Source: Chara braunii (taxonomy: Eukaryota; Streptophyta; Charophyceae; Charales; Characeae). Taken from it: 21,569 nucleotides of DNA. Position 1 is the first letter of the stretch; each line of letters starts with the position of its first letter. Under the pieces are notes generated by a model, which saw only the letters and a list, made by a program, of their open reading frames with translations, was not told where the DNA came from and searched no databases. Shown here piece after piece: positions 8,857 to 18,261 of this stretch. Location of the stretch: the NCBI GenBank assembly GCA_003427395.1, contig BFEA01000024.1, forward strand, positions 5,094,359 through 5,115,927, read 5' to 3'. The translations under genes were made by a program, and so were the position numbers.

Positions 8857-10714
8857 AAGTCAAGCCGGGTCGAGGGCAAAGCTGACGATCTGAAGGTGAA
8901 ACCTGGACGCGGGTGCGATGTGGAGCCGAAGATATTGGCTTGCCTTGCATCTTGCGTTCGTAGTGTGCTTGAACATCTGGAGCTGTTGCTTGGAGTTCCG
9001 CACGGGTCAACCAACGGTCAACATTGTGGGTGCAGTACGCAAAGTGTACCAAGTATTCGGTCGGCCTGTTGTCGTAGCGTCGCTGGTAGATGATGTCGCC
9101 GACCTCTTGAAAACCGTGCATAGAGGGTGGGTCTTGCCATCGTCGTGTAAAGAGCCAACTTGGAGCAATGAAAGATCGGGTAGACGGGCAAGTGGGCGGA
9201 CACCTGAATGGTGAAGGAAGAAGGTCCTTCGGGTGCATCCTCAACGGGTGCCACGATCGGCCAGGGCCCCATCCATTTCGGGAGGAGCTTGTGAGAGATA
9301 TCTTGTTCGAGGCTGAACTTTGTGGCGGAAACCCAAACGAGATCGCGACGCAGAATGGGCAAGGAAGACATTGGCAATTGGCCTGTTGGCTCATGTGTTG
9401 CTGCGTCTTAGCCATCTGGTCGCGTGCCTTGATAAGTAGCTCTTGCATCCGATGCAAGAAAAGAAGATGGTCGTCGCTCTCGACCGCTTGTGGAATGATT
9501 GTGTCCAACGGGGAAGTGATCGGCGAGCCCTGCTCGAACTCGAAGGGCGACATCCCGATAGCCGGGTGGATGGACGAGTTGTATGCCAACTCGACATTCG
9601 ACAACCGCTCAACCCAATCCTTTTGGTCGGGACCGATGAGAGTGCGAAGGAGGACCTGTGCGGTATGATGCACCCTCTCCGTTTGGCCATCGGTTTGGGG
9701 GTGGCGAGCCGAACTCGGTTTGAGAGATGAGCCCCATCGTTTGATGAGCGCCAACCAAAAGTCGGACATGAACCGAGTGTCGCGGTCGCAAACGATTTCC
9801 TTGGGGTAACCCTTGGTTCGAATCCAACCAGCGCAAAGAACCTCGGCCAACTCCGATGGCTGGGCATGATAGAGGCAAGGCAAAAACATGGTGAACTTGG
9901 TGAGTCGGTCGACCTCCGTGAAAATCTTGTCCACACCGGTCTTGTGCTTGGGGAACGGCCCGATAATGTCCATGGCAATTGCTTCTCTTCGGCGCAAGGG
10001 GACTGGTAATGGTCGCAACTCGCCGTACGGACGATGGTTGCAGGATTTGCAGCGTCGACAAACCTCGCATGACTCGCAATACCGTGTGGCGTCGTCGAGA
10101 AGGCCGGGCCACCAAAAGCGCTCGCGAAGTCGGCCAATCGTGCGGTTGACTCCAAAGTGTCCGGTGGCGGGAACATCGTGGAAGTCACCAAGAAGCCATG
10201 TACGCAAGTGAGAGTCACTCGATACGCAAAGAAGGTCCTTCCCCCGCGTGTGGACAAGCAAGTACCCCTCTTTGGTCCCGTAGTGAGAAGACACCGGAGT
10301 AGGAGAGGAGCAATTTGCGTACTTGTCGTGAAACTCGGGGTTGGCTTGGTAGCCGCGGATGAAGCTGTCCCGCAGGTCGTCGTCGATCTCGAAGGTCGAA
10401 TAGACTGCGGTACAATGATCCAGACGCCGTGAAAGAGCATCCGCAAAACGGTTAGACTTCCTCGGAATGTGATCAGGAAAGAAGTCGAATTGGTCGATGA
10501 AAGTCATCCAACGGGCGATGGTGCTATTGACGGCGTCTTGGGTCTTGTAGAAGACCAATGGATTGTTGTCCGTTACCCATCGAAATTGACTTCGACCAAG
10601 GAGGAGGAGGAAGTGTCGGCATCGCTTGAGCGCCTGGACGAAGGCTAGGAGCCCCTCCTTGAGTGCATCATCAATGGAATGCACGAAAGACACTTTCTTG
10701 CTGAAGTACTCGAC
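8852..10714 (-). pseudogene. Element A RNase H end, integrase and chromodomain
   Basis: The longest open frame of the window: 613 codons from 10693 to 8852, continuing upstream in frame to the TAA at 10715-10717. Residues 1-90 end RNase H (TDNNPL with Asp42, FADALSRR with Asp85). The integrase zinc domain has His172, His179, Cys206 and Cys209. The core carries Asp242 (AMDIIGPF), Asp303 (CDRDTRF) and Glu339 (HPQTDGQTER), with the canonical 35 residues between the last two, so the triad is complete. Two shifts, near 9370-9390 and 9110-9140, put the integrase C-terminal part (9140-9377; KLLPKWMGPWPIVAP, PIFHCSKL) in another frame, while this frame stays open by chance. The chromodomain at about 8920-9135 returns to it. 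Confidence 0.92.
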
Positions 10715-11910
10715 TTAGTGCCAGTCCACGCCATCGTGTTGTTTGAGGACGACACTAATGCCATAGCCGAACGCATTCGTAGTGACGTGCGTTGGCAATA
10801 GCGGGTCGTATATGCGCAAGACCTCCGCAGATAATAACACGGCTTTGAGAGCCAAAAATGATTCCCGCGCATCCTCTCCAAAGTCAAACGACCGATCCTC
10901 ACATCGAAGCTCGGTCAAGTGGGCCGCAATCTTCGAGTATCCCTTGATAAAACGTTGGTAGTAGTCGGGAAAGCCAAGGAACGAACGGACATCCGTGATG
11001 TTCACGGCTCTAGCTACTCTTGGATGGCTTGAATCTTGTCCGACAACGGATGGATGCTCTCTGGTGTGACAAAATGGCCCAAGTATTCCAGCTCTTGCCG
11101 GACAAATTCGCACTTGTCGCGGTTGGCTTTGTATTTGGTGCGGCGGAGCGTCTCCAACACTCATCGAAGGTGTTCAAGATGATCCTCCAATGTTCGGCTA
11201 TAGACGAGAATGTTGTCTAAGTAGACTAGCACGAACCGGTCAAACATCGCACGAAACTCGTTGGTCATTGCCGCTTGAAAGGTCGCCGGGATGTTGCTGA
11301 GGCCAAAAGGCATGAACACCCACTCAAAATGGCCATACCGCGTCTTGAACGCGGATTTATAGCGATCGTTCGGCCAGACCGAAATATGATGGTATCCTGA
11401 TTTTAGATCCAACTTAGAAAAGTACTTCGCGCTACACAATCGCTCAAGGAGATTGTCAATACGAGGAAGAGGCCCCGCATTCTTGACGGTTTGCACGTTG
11501 AGCTTGCGGTAGTCGATGCACAATCGTAGATCCTTGTTCTCCTTCCGTACGAAGAGAACTGGTGCTCCATTTTGGGAGCTACTAGGGCGGATCCAACCCT
11601 TGTCTAAGAAGTCATTGAGTTGCGCGCGGAGGACCGTAAGCTCCTCCTCACTCATGCGGTAAATGCAACCTTTCGGCGGCACGACACCGTCCTCAAGAAT
11701 GATCTCGTGAGAGATCGACCGATCCGGCACCATACCGGTAGGTGACTTGAAGATGTCGGTGAACTCGTCAAGCAACCGCACCACACGGGGGTCCAAAGAC
11801 AAGTTCGTGGGTGAAGAGTCGGCTACTGCGACGGTCCGTAGGAAACATAGGCCTATCTCGTCGGGCTGCTCGTAAGCGCAAGTAGCCCGGAATGACTTGA
11901 CCGTCACCAC
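10715..11910 (-). pseudogene. Element A reverse transcriptase and RNase H start
   Basis: RT copies the element RNA into DNA. The 249-codon frame at 11161-11910 shows the RT motifs in order: GWIRPSSSQNGAPVLFV, LRLCIDYRKLN, KLDLKSGYH with catalytic Asp168, MPFGLSN, and YLDNILVYS. The last should be Y-x-D-D; the second Asp is Asn (codon 11212-11214). A TGA at 11161-11163 then interrupts, and the connection domain continues in frame to about 11030, where a shift moves to the 10715-11164 frame (VRSFLGFPDYYQRFIKGYSK). RNase H begins with VTTNAFGYGIS, where the family TDAS has lost its catalytic Asp to Asn (10775-10777). The TAA at 10715-10717 separates it from the integrase frame. Confidence 0.92.
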
Positions 11911-12793
11911 TTAGCATCTAATCGAAGGGTGCGGAAGAGGAATAGTACATGGCACTTCAGCGCCGAAGGCGTCCCGAACGGTAGGAGTCCACCGCTGGAA
12001 ATTGACCGTGTGATCCGCACTTGCAAGCCAAGGCATTCCCAAAATAATGTTGAAGTCTGTGTCCAAAATGTCGAACGTCACCGGTTCGCATGCATGAGGT
12101 GCGAAATACGCCGGTACGGCCTCGATGTAGCGGTCGATAAGTTGCTGCGTCCTTCCGTCCGCCAACTTGATCGCCGTCGGGTTTGCCTTCCTCCGAACTT
12201 GTGCGCCAAGGCCAGCCCTTTGCATAAAGGCTTGGCTCATGAAATTGCGAGACGCGCTGCTATCCAGCAAAGCGCTGCAGGACGCTTGCCCAACTTGGAT
12301 GCGGATATAGAGGAGAGGTGCGTTGTGGTTATCGTACCGCTGCTTGCGAAACTCGCGAACCACCTTGGTAACATACGCAAGGATGTCCACCACCGCGGCT
12401 CCATCCTCCGTCGACGAAGTTGGTGGTGCATAGAAGGATAGATACATGTGAAGGTGAGCGCATAATGCTGCACATTGCGGTCCCGACAAACGGCCCGTGG
12501 TCGGGAGAGGAAGCCATGCGAAATCCTCGGACGTGAGCGGGTCCAATACCTCTATGTTTTAACTCGCGCGCCAAATCTTGTGAAGAACCACTTGAAGACG
12601 ATAAGTTGCCGCTGCCGGACGGGGAAGTTGCCGCACACACGTCTTGTCCGTGAGCATGAAGGGCGGTCGCCCGCGAAGCGACCGGTTTTGAAGGCGTCGA
12701 GAGTGTCGTCTGTTCACTCCCGGCGGTGCTCAATTTCTCGATTTGCCTTTTCCTTTCGACAGGCAGCCCACCGTGTCGTGGAGATCGTTGTTA
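11911..12793 (-). pseudogene. Element A protease (retropepsin) and start of pol
   Basis: The frame at 11911-12546 contains the retropepsin active site as LLDSSASRNFMS, where the family has DSGAS: Asp95 is kept but the flap-side Gly is Ser (codon 12256-12258, consistent with one G to A change). The second half includes FNIILGMPWL, the usual ILGMDWL-like retropepsin strand. It ends at a TAA (11911-11913) that is in frame with the RT after it. The start of pol lies in a different frame (12329-12793), with the shift near 12546-12560. That frame is open over about 60 nt of the gag zinc-knuckle region and sits at -1 relative to it, suggesting a natural gag/pol overlap. Confidence 0.85.
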
Positions 12794-14276
12794 CACCACA
12801 GACAATAGCGGAATCTCGTGTGTTGCTTGTATGCTCGCTCCGAGAGGCCGGAGTGGGTCCATGGGGCTGGAGCTGCTGCGTCGGGACCGGGGATAGATGT
12901 GGTGTTTTCTTTGACTTGCCGCGTCCTCGGCCTCCGCCGGGGCGGCCACCATCCCGGGCGGCTGCGAGTCTGTCCCCTTCATTGGCAAACACGACCTCGC
13001 TAGATTGGTCGGTTGGTGTTACCGTCGCGACCACGACCACTTTCGGTCGATGCTGATCTCTTCTCGGGCCTGCCGTAGACGAATGGTTGAGGTTCTTAGC
13101 CTCCTTGTTCGTGACAATGATCTGCACGACCTTGTCGAAGAGCTCCACTGTTGTCGTCAGAGTCTCCTCGATGCGAGTCAAGGCGTTGCCCAACGCCGGA
13201 CACGACCTTGTGATGAAGTAGTGTTTGATGGCCTTGAAGCCCATTTGAATGTCTGGGACGGATGTCAAGCGTTGGTACTCGGCAATCCAGTCAACACTCG
13301 GCAACGTGCCTTGTTCGAAGGTCAAGAATTTGTCCATTGCCTTGATCTCCGACGGCTCTACTTGGAACCGCTTATGCCACGCTGCCTTTAGATCATTCCA
13401 ACTGATCTTGGTGTACAAGTTGGCAGCTACCACCCCGTACTTGGACAAGAGATTGTCCAACCATGCTTGGCACGCGCCCCCCGACCGGGTGTATAAGTAC
13501 GCGTGATGCTTGTCCTCGCTGACGAGGTGTAGCTGCAACTTGAGCTCCAACTTTCGGAACCACGGAATCGGGTCCGTCTTCGTCGAATCGCAGAAGATCT
13601 CCTGACCATCGAACTTTGGAGTCGTCTCGCGTGGTGCCGAACTCGGGCTGGCGGCGGCAGCACAGATCAGCTGCTCCAGTTGTTGCGTGGAGGTTTGCTG
13701 TAGCTGCGCGTCATCCTTGATTTTTCTGACATCGATCTCCAATTCATTGAGGTGATCGGAGGTGGAGGAGCTGGCATCGGGGGTGGTGACGGGTCATTGC
13801 TCTAGCTGCTGGAGGCGGCTGTTGACTTGATCAAACGCCTGGTTGTGCGTCTGAACTGCGTCGTCGAGGCTGTGGATATCCTCGTGCTGTGCAATGCACG
13901 TTGCCAGGAGATCCGTGAAATGGGAGAGGAGTAGAGCGATCTTGCTTTCACTCTCTTCCATCTTACCATTCCCGACCTTGGCCCACCAGTCCGCTGCCAT
14001 TGTGAGCAAGGCTCGCTCTCCGTTGAATATCTTCTCGCGTCGTTGACTTCGTTCTTCATCGGCAGCCTTTGCTGCTGCCTCGTCTTGTTGGCGCTGCTGT
14101 TCGATTGCCAACAGGCGTGCCTTCTTGGTGTCCTCTGCCTTCTACTTCTCTGCGGCTGCTACCTCATCTGCCCGTTTCTTGGCTTCGGTAATCAAAGCCA
14201 GCATCCGGGCCTGATAGGCGTCAACCTTTTCCCCAGACTACTGATCAATGCCGGCTGTTTGTAAGCGCGTGAGCAT
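12729..14276 (-). pseudogene. Element A gag, broken by three stops and a frameshift
   Basis: The likely start is ATG at 14274-14276 (MLTRLQTAGIDQ). One frame runs from there to beyond 12960 but has in-frame stops at 14238-14240 (TAG), 14144-14146 (TAG) and 13794-13796 (TGA). The N-terminal third is Ala/Glu/Lys-rich, coiled-coil-like helix. The middle (13070-13640) has the retrotransposon gag pattern: KFDGQEI near its start, PIPWFRKLELKLQ, then DLKAAWHKRFQ. A Gly/Arg-rich basic stretch (GRPGGGRGRGKSKK) follows. The CCHC knuckle (CLWCNNDLHDTVGC) is complete at about 12755-12800 but lies in another frame, so a shift occurred near 12880-12960. The knuckle frame stops at about 12729. Confidence 0.88.
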
Positions 14277-14296
14277 AGACCAGGCCGGAGGATTGT

Positions 14297-14404
14297 TGAC
14301 GTGGCACTGCTCGACTGCTGACGTGGTGTGGCTGTCGGCTGACGTGTCCTGCTGATGTGGCCTGCTGATGTGGTCTGATGACGTGGTCTGCTGACATGGC
14401 AACT
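14297..14404. repeat. 13-bp repeat array of TGACGTGG-like octamers
   Basis: Octamers start at 14297, 14319, 14340, 14353, 14366, 14379 and 14392. The last five are exactly 13 bases apart; the first two intervals are 22 and 21. Three match TGACGTGG; the others are TGACGTGT, TGATGTGG (twice) and TGACATGG, each one base away. TGACGTGG contains the ACGT core bound by plant bZIP proteins. The array sits 20 to 130 bp upstream of the gag start of element A. Confidence 0.85.
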
Positions 14405-14468
14405 CACCAATGCTGCCGCAGGGGGTACCCGAAGGCAGATAGAGAAGACCAGAGGGGGCAAAACAAAT

Positions 14469-15263
14469 GTTCATGGAGAGCATACTCTCTCTTTCCAACA
14501 CAAGAGTCCAGATCCTTCACACTCACACTTGGCGCTCAACGCCCAACCTACTCCTACACAGCTACTACTGACTACAAAAAGACATTGCAACTGTTGACAT
14601 CAGCGGCAACCCGAAGTACTTGAAGATGTCGTCCATGCATACCATCGCCAATACAAGGTAAGTCCTTTGTTTCACCCGAAGACCACCCCTGCGCTTCACT
14701 GTAGTCCAAGCCCACCAGCTATGGTGGCTGGGCTATGGCGCTGCCCACAGCAGCGCCCTCCTCCTCTGCACGACCGCACGTGCTGCACCTCGCCTCTCAG
14801 CGCCAGCCAGCAGCCACGAGCCTTTGCTCCAGCAGCGCTGCCGCTAGCATGCGAGTGCCTGAATGAGGCAGCCAGGGCCGAGCTCTTTCCTTTATGGAAA
14901 GAGTTGGCCTGCTCACGCAGCCTGGCTGCCCTGTCCTCGGCCCAGAAGCTTCCGGAAGGCCCCAGGAGGCTGCCTGGATGCAGCAGCTACTGGGCTGCTG
15001 GGCCTCGTTCGGTTGGGCGCCCAACTGTCTTTGTATGAGGCTGCGAATCACGCCCAAGGCCTGCATTCTTTGGAAAAGGCCTAGTAGGCCGTGGAAATGT
15101 CTTTGTTGCTCGGCCTGTGTTTCTTTCAACCAACTGGCGCGTCGCAAATGCCTGGACCCCAAATATGAAATTGGCAGTCGAGGGCCTCTTGCAAAAAGCT
15201 AGGCCCGCCTTCACTTTGGGCGGGCACCTCCGCCTTCACTTAGGGCGGGTAATGCTGCAAACA
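14469..15263 (-). mobile_element. LTR with TGTT...AACA ends (3' LTR of element B)
   Basis: The plus-strand left end TGTTCATGGAGAGC recurs at 21484, and the first 85 bases match with about six differences. The right end GCTGCAAACA gives, on the minus strand, TGTTTGCAGC...CCATGAACA, so the segment has the short inverted ends typical of LTRs and a length of about 795 bp. The PPT to its right is weak (minus strand AAAGGAGGGAAC near 15305-15317, about 45 bp away), so the right edge is less sure than the left. It holds GGTAAGT at 14657-14663 and a short GC-box-like repeat. Confidence 0.65.
15209..15249. repeat. 22-bp tandem repeat with GGGCGGG boxes
   Basis: CGCCTTCACTTTGGGCGGG at 15209 is repeated as CGCCTTCACTTAGGGCGGG at 15231. 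It lies just inside the start of U3 and could be promoter material, but this is inferred. Confidence 0.8.
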
Positions 15264-15329
15264 GGGCCCCATAAGCCTACCGAGGACCCTGATCCTCGCG
15301 TTCCCTCCTTTACTTCGTGAGTCCTCTGA

Positions 15330-15607
15330 GAAGTCTCAAATTCTGCAGGCATTTTCCCCTTGAGTGCTCTTTCATAGCCTGCGATCACTTGAGGTGCTGT
15401 TCTCATGAGTTCTTCTTGTGTGAACCACCGGTTTTCTTTAGGATCCAGATGATGTCTGAAGCTCACACGATACTGCACTCTCGGTGCAGGAGGTCGCCCT
15501 CCGCCTGATGGTCGAGGAACAGGCATCACTTGATGCTCGACGATCTGGTCAATGTCCACTTCGCCATCCATGGTTGGGGGCAGCATTGATCTTCTGGAAG
15601 GAAAATG
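15330..15607 (-). pseudogene. Element B chromodomain
   Basis: The frame 15236-15586 contains VDIDQIVEHQV, a Pro/Gly-rich loop, VQYRVSFRHH, then NRWFTQEEL and a C-terminal helix, the chromodomain order seen in chromovirus integrases. It is in another frame from the integrase C-terminus, which ends at a stop near 15609. A one-base shift in the C-run near 15622 explains the break. The frame runs on past the domain towards the LTR. Confidence 0.8.
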
Positions 15608-15608
15608 C

Positions 15609-16440
15609 TCAGAAGCAGAAGGGTGCTAACTTAGAGGCATGGAACATAGGGTAGGTACGCAAGTGAGGTGGGATGCGGATTACATATGAAGGGCCGTCTG
15701 GTTGATCTCCTACAATGTCTAAGATCTCCCAGGGCCCAAAGTACTGTGGCATTAGCTTGCGGGATATGCCTAACTCCTGCCCAAGCTCAACAGACTTGAT
15801 CCAGACTCTCTCGACTACCTGAAAGTTAGAAGGCCGTCTATGCTTATTCTCAGATGCAATCATTACTTCCTGAGATTTCCTCATATGTTCAACGGCCTGC
15901 TGCAGCATCTGTTCATACTTGATAGCAAACTCTATGCTGCCAGGTCCTGCATTGGATTCCCTTTCCGGTAGCAGGAAATCAAGAGCAGTCTGGGGCTTCC
16001 AACGAAGATGCAGTTGGTTGGGAGTCGTGCCGATAGTACTATGCACAATGTTATTGTACAGGCTGGCGACGAGAGGTAGTTTCTTGTCCCAGTCATCCTG
16101 ACTTGGCTTGATATGATGCCTAAGTAGGTGCTGTACTATCCGGTTCATATGCTCGGCTTGACCATTTGACTCAGGATGATTTCCTGAAGTCATTTGGAGT
16201 TTTGTGCCTAATTGTTCAGCAGTAGACTACCACAGTTCGCTCGTGAATCTAACATCATTACTGACTATAGATGTAGGCAGACCATGAAAAGTTTGATGAC
16301 AAAGTCAGTTTTAGCAGTTTCAGGCATAGCGATTAGTCTGGCGTACTTGGTAAAACGGTCCACTATGACAAAGATGTGTCTCTTTCCTGACCTGCTGGTC
16401 ACAAGGGTATCCATGAATCCATGGACACACTCTGGCCTGG
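15609..16440 (-). pseudogene. Element B integrase core and C-terminus, broken
   Basis: Follows directly from the zinc domain and first catalytic Asp of the neighbouring frame (SVSMD, near 16417). A one-base shift at about 16413 moves the reading to a frame with IFVIVDRFTKYARL. A short deletion is seen before HGLPTS, and the second Asp region reads SNDVRF rather than the family SDRDxRF, so the catalytic Asp seems lost or replaced. A TAG follows near 16230. The Glu region is kept (GNHPESNGQAEHMNR), and the C-terminal series is intact (QPDGPSYVIRIPPHLRTYPMFHASKLAP). Confidence 0.85.
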
Positions 16441-17541
16441 TCCTTCAGGGATCGGCAAGGGTTTGATCAACCCAAGCGGAGCCTGAGTCCTTGGTTTGTC
16501 CCTTTGACAAACCTGGCAGGTTTCAACATAACGTTTTGCATCTTCCAACATAGAAGGCCACCAAAATCTTTGCACTAAGTTCGCTGACGTCTTTCTATAG
16601 CCAAAATGACGAGTTGCATGATGACATTCTCCTGGAAATAAGCTTCGCAAAGACTCACTATTAGCTACACATAATCTTTTATTCCCTGCCTTCTCAAGGA
16701 ACAACAAGCCATCTACCATCGTAAATTCATCCAAAGTTTTTTTGTCCTTTGCTTGGAATCTACGGATGATCTCTGACATAACTGGATCTCCCTGATAGGC
16801 TTCCACCAGCGATCGAGTGAGTTCGTCAGATATGCCAAACTCAGTAACTAGCGCGCCCAGATAATCTGCCCTTCTTGATAGCGCATCAACCACTTTGTTG
16901 TACGTACCCTTGATAGGATCAAGTTGATAGTCATACATGTCTATCACTTGAATCCATCTCTTGAGTGCGTCTGGCAACACAGGTTGTCTTAATCTAGCGC
17001 AAAGTCTATGGTCAGACCTCACATAGAAGAATCTTCCTAGGAGGTAATGTCTCCAATGAACTAGCGCTCTATACAGGGCGTAGAGCTCCCTCTCATAAGT
17101 GGACTCAACTAACTTTTGAGATGGCATCTTCTTGCTCATATACTCGATCGGTCTCAACTTGGGCCCTTCCTGCTGCGCAAGGACAGTGCCTATGCCATAT
17201 TGGCTAGCGTCTGTGGTCACAACGAATGGCTTGTCAGGATCTGGAAGTTTGAGAACTTCGTAGTGTGTCAGAGCATACTTCAATTTCTTGAAGCTTGCTT
17301 CACACTCTTCAGTCCACTCCCAAGGGGTTTCAAGTCGAGTTAGATTTGTTAATGGGGAAGCTATAGTACTATAGTTCTTCACAAACGGATGATAATAGCC
17401 CGTCATTCCCAAAAACGATCCGACCTCAGTAACAGTCTGAGGTCTGGGCCAGTCACGTATGCTGGCCACCTTCGCATCTTCCGACCTCAATCGATCTGCT
17501 GAAATTTCATGAACTAAAGTACAGGATCTTGGTGCGACCAA
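16399..17541 (-). pseudogene. Element B RNase H and integrase zinc domain
   Basis: A 380-codon open frame. Residues 1-60 are the RT connection (EDAKVASIRDWPRP, FLGMTGYYHPFVKNYS). RNase H has its four acidic residues: Asp111 (TTDAS), Glu152 (ERELYAL), Asp177 (RSDH) and Asp219 (VVDALSRR). The integrase zinc domain shows His307/308, His312, Cys342 and Cys345, and the first core Asp is Asp375, after which the frame breaks. This is the best preserved enzymatic module of the window: no active-site change was seen in RNase H. Confidence 0.93.
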
Positions 17542-18261
17542 ACTCGCATTTATCCAAGTTCACCTTGTACTGGTGCTGTCTTAGGAGACCTAGCACTGTC
17601 TTCAAGTGCTCAACGTGCTCCTCTACAGTCCTACTAAAGATGAGAATATCGTCGAGGTACACGACGATAAACTTGTCCAAGTAGTGATGAAAAATCCTAT
17701 TCATCGCGTGCTGGAACGTACCAGGCGCATAGCATAGGCCAAAAGGCATCACCGCAAACTCGTACAGACCGTACTTGGTCTGAAATGCGGTTTTGTGCTG
17801 GTCCTCCGGTCTAACGGCAATTTGATGGTATCCGGACTTCAAATCTATCTTTGTGAAGTACTGGCATCCCTGCACTCTATCCAAGAGGTCGTCAATGCGG
17901 GGTAGGGGCTCCGCGTTCTTAACGGTGATGGCATTGAGGCCCCTATGGTCAATGCACATCCTTAATGGACCTCCCTTCTTCTCTAACTCTTCTAGGGCCT
18001 CAGACACATCTCTCGAACAGAGCGTCGGTGGGTCTGAATGTGTCTGCGGGGCGATGTGCGGGTCTCTACCCTTGGCCAACGCCAGAAGTGGGGAAGGCAA
18101 CGTTACCACTTCAGCACGAGTAAGAGCGGCTAACACTCCTACTGGCCCGAGGTGTTTCCCTGTGAGCTGCTCGCAGAAGCACTCCCAAGATTTGAAGACA
18201 AGCCCACCACCGTTGGTGAGGCTACCTTCGTGGTGACCTTCTTGCGGCGGCAAGTCCTGGA
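17507..18261 (-). pseudogene. Element B reverse transcriptase, fingers and protease deleted
   Basis: In the 270-codon frame the RT palm is intact: MCIDHRGLN, KIDLKSGYH (Asp159), MPFGLCYAPGTFQ and YLDDILIFS with Asp223 and Asp224. The fingers motif that should precede it (PSxSPFGAPVLFVKKKDG) is missing: only ELEKKGGPLRMCID is left. Between this point and the zinc knuckle there are only about 95 codons of unrelated Ala/Thr/Pro-rich sequence, with no retropepsin signature. A deletion thus removed protease and the RT start while leaving the frame open. At 17507-17541 the frame shifts to the RNase H frame. Confidence 0.9.

Larger units (their letters stand above)
8841..14468 (-). mobile_element. 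Ty3/gypsy chromovirus element A, internal region
   Basis: Runs from the polypurine tract to the leader upstream of gag, with domains in the order gag, protease, RT, RNase H, integrase, chromodomain on the minus strand. It is about 5.6 kb, near the normal size, so no large deletion is evident, unlike elements 1 and B. It is inactive: at least six in-frame stops and about five frameshifts were found, and active-site residues of protease, RT and RNase H are replaced. Its 5' LTR is not clear: a TG-starting LTR abuts it at 14469, but that LTR pairs with one at 21484 and fits element B better. Confidence 0.85.

Noticed and set aside
9391-10446. 351-codon minus-strand frame overlapping the integrase frame
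   Set aside because: Arg/Ser/Pro-rich shadow of the integrase frame, which has all catalytic motifs.
8841-14276. Element A as an active, complete retrotransposon
   Set aside because: All domains are present, but stops, frameshifts and replaced active-site residues rule out activity.
14667-15202. Open frames on both strands in the LTR at 14469-15263
   Set aside because: GC-rich LTR sequence with conflicting frames on both strands and no domain; matching LTR ends explain the segment better.
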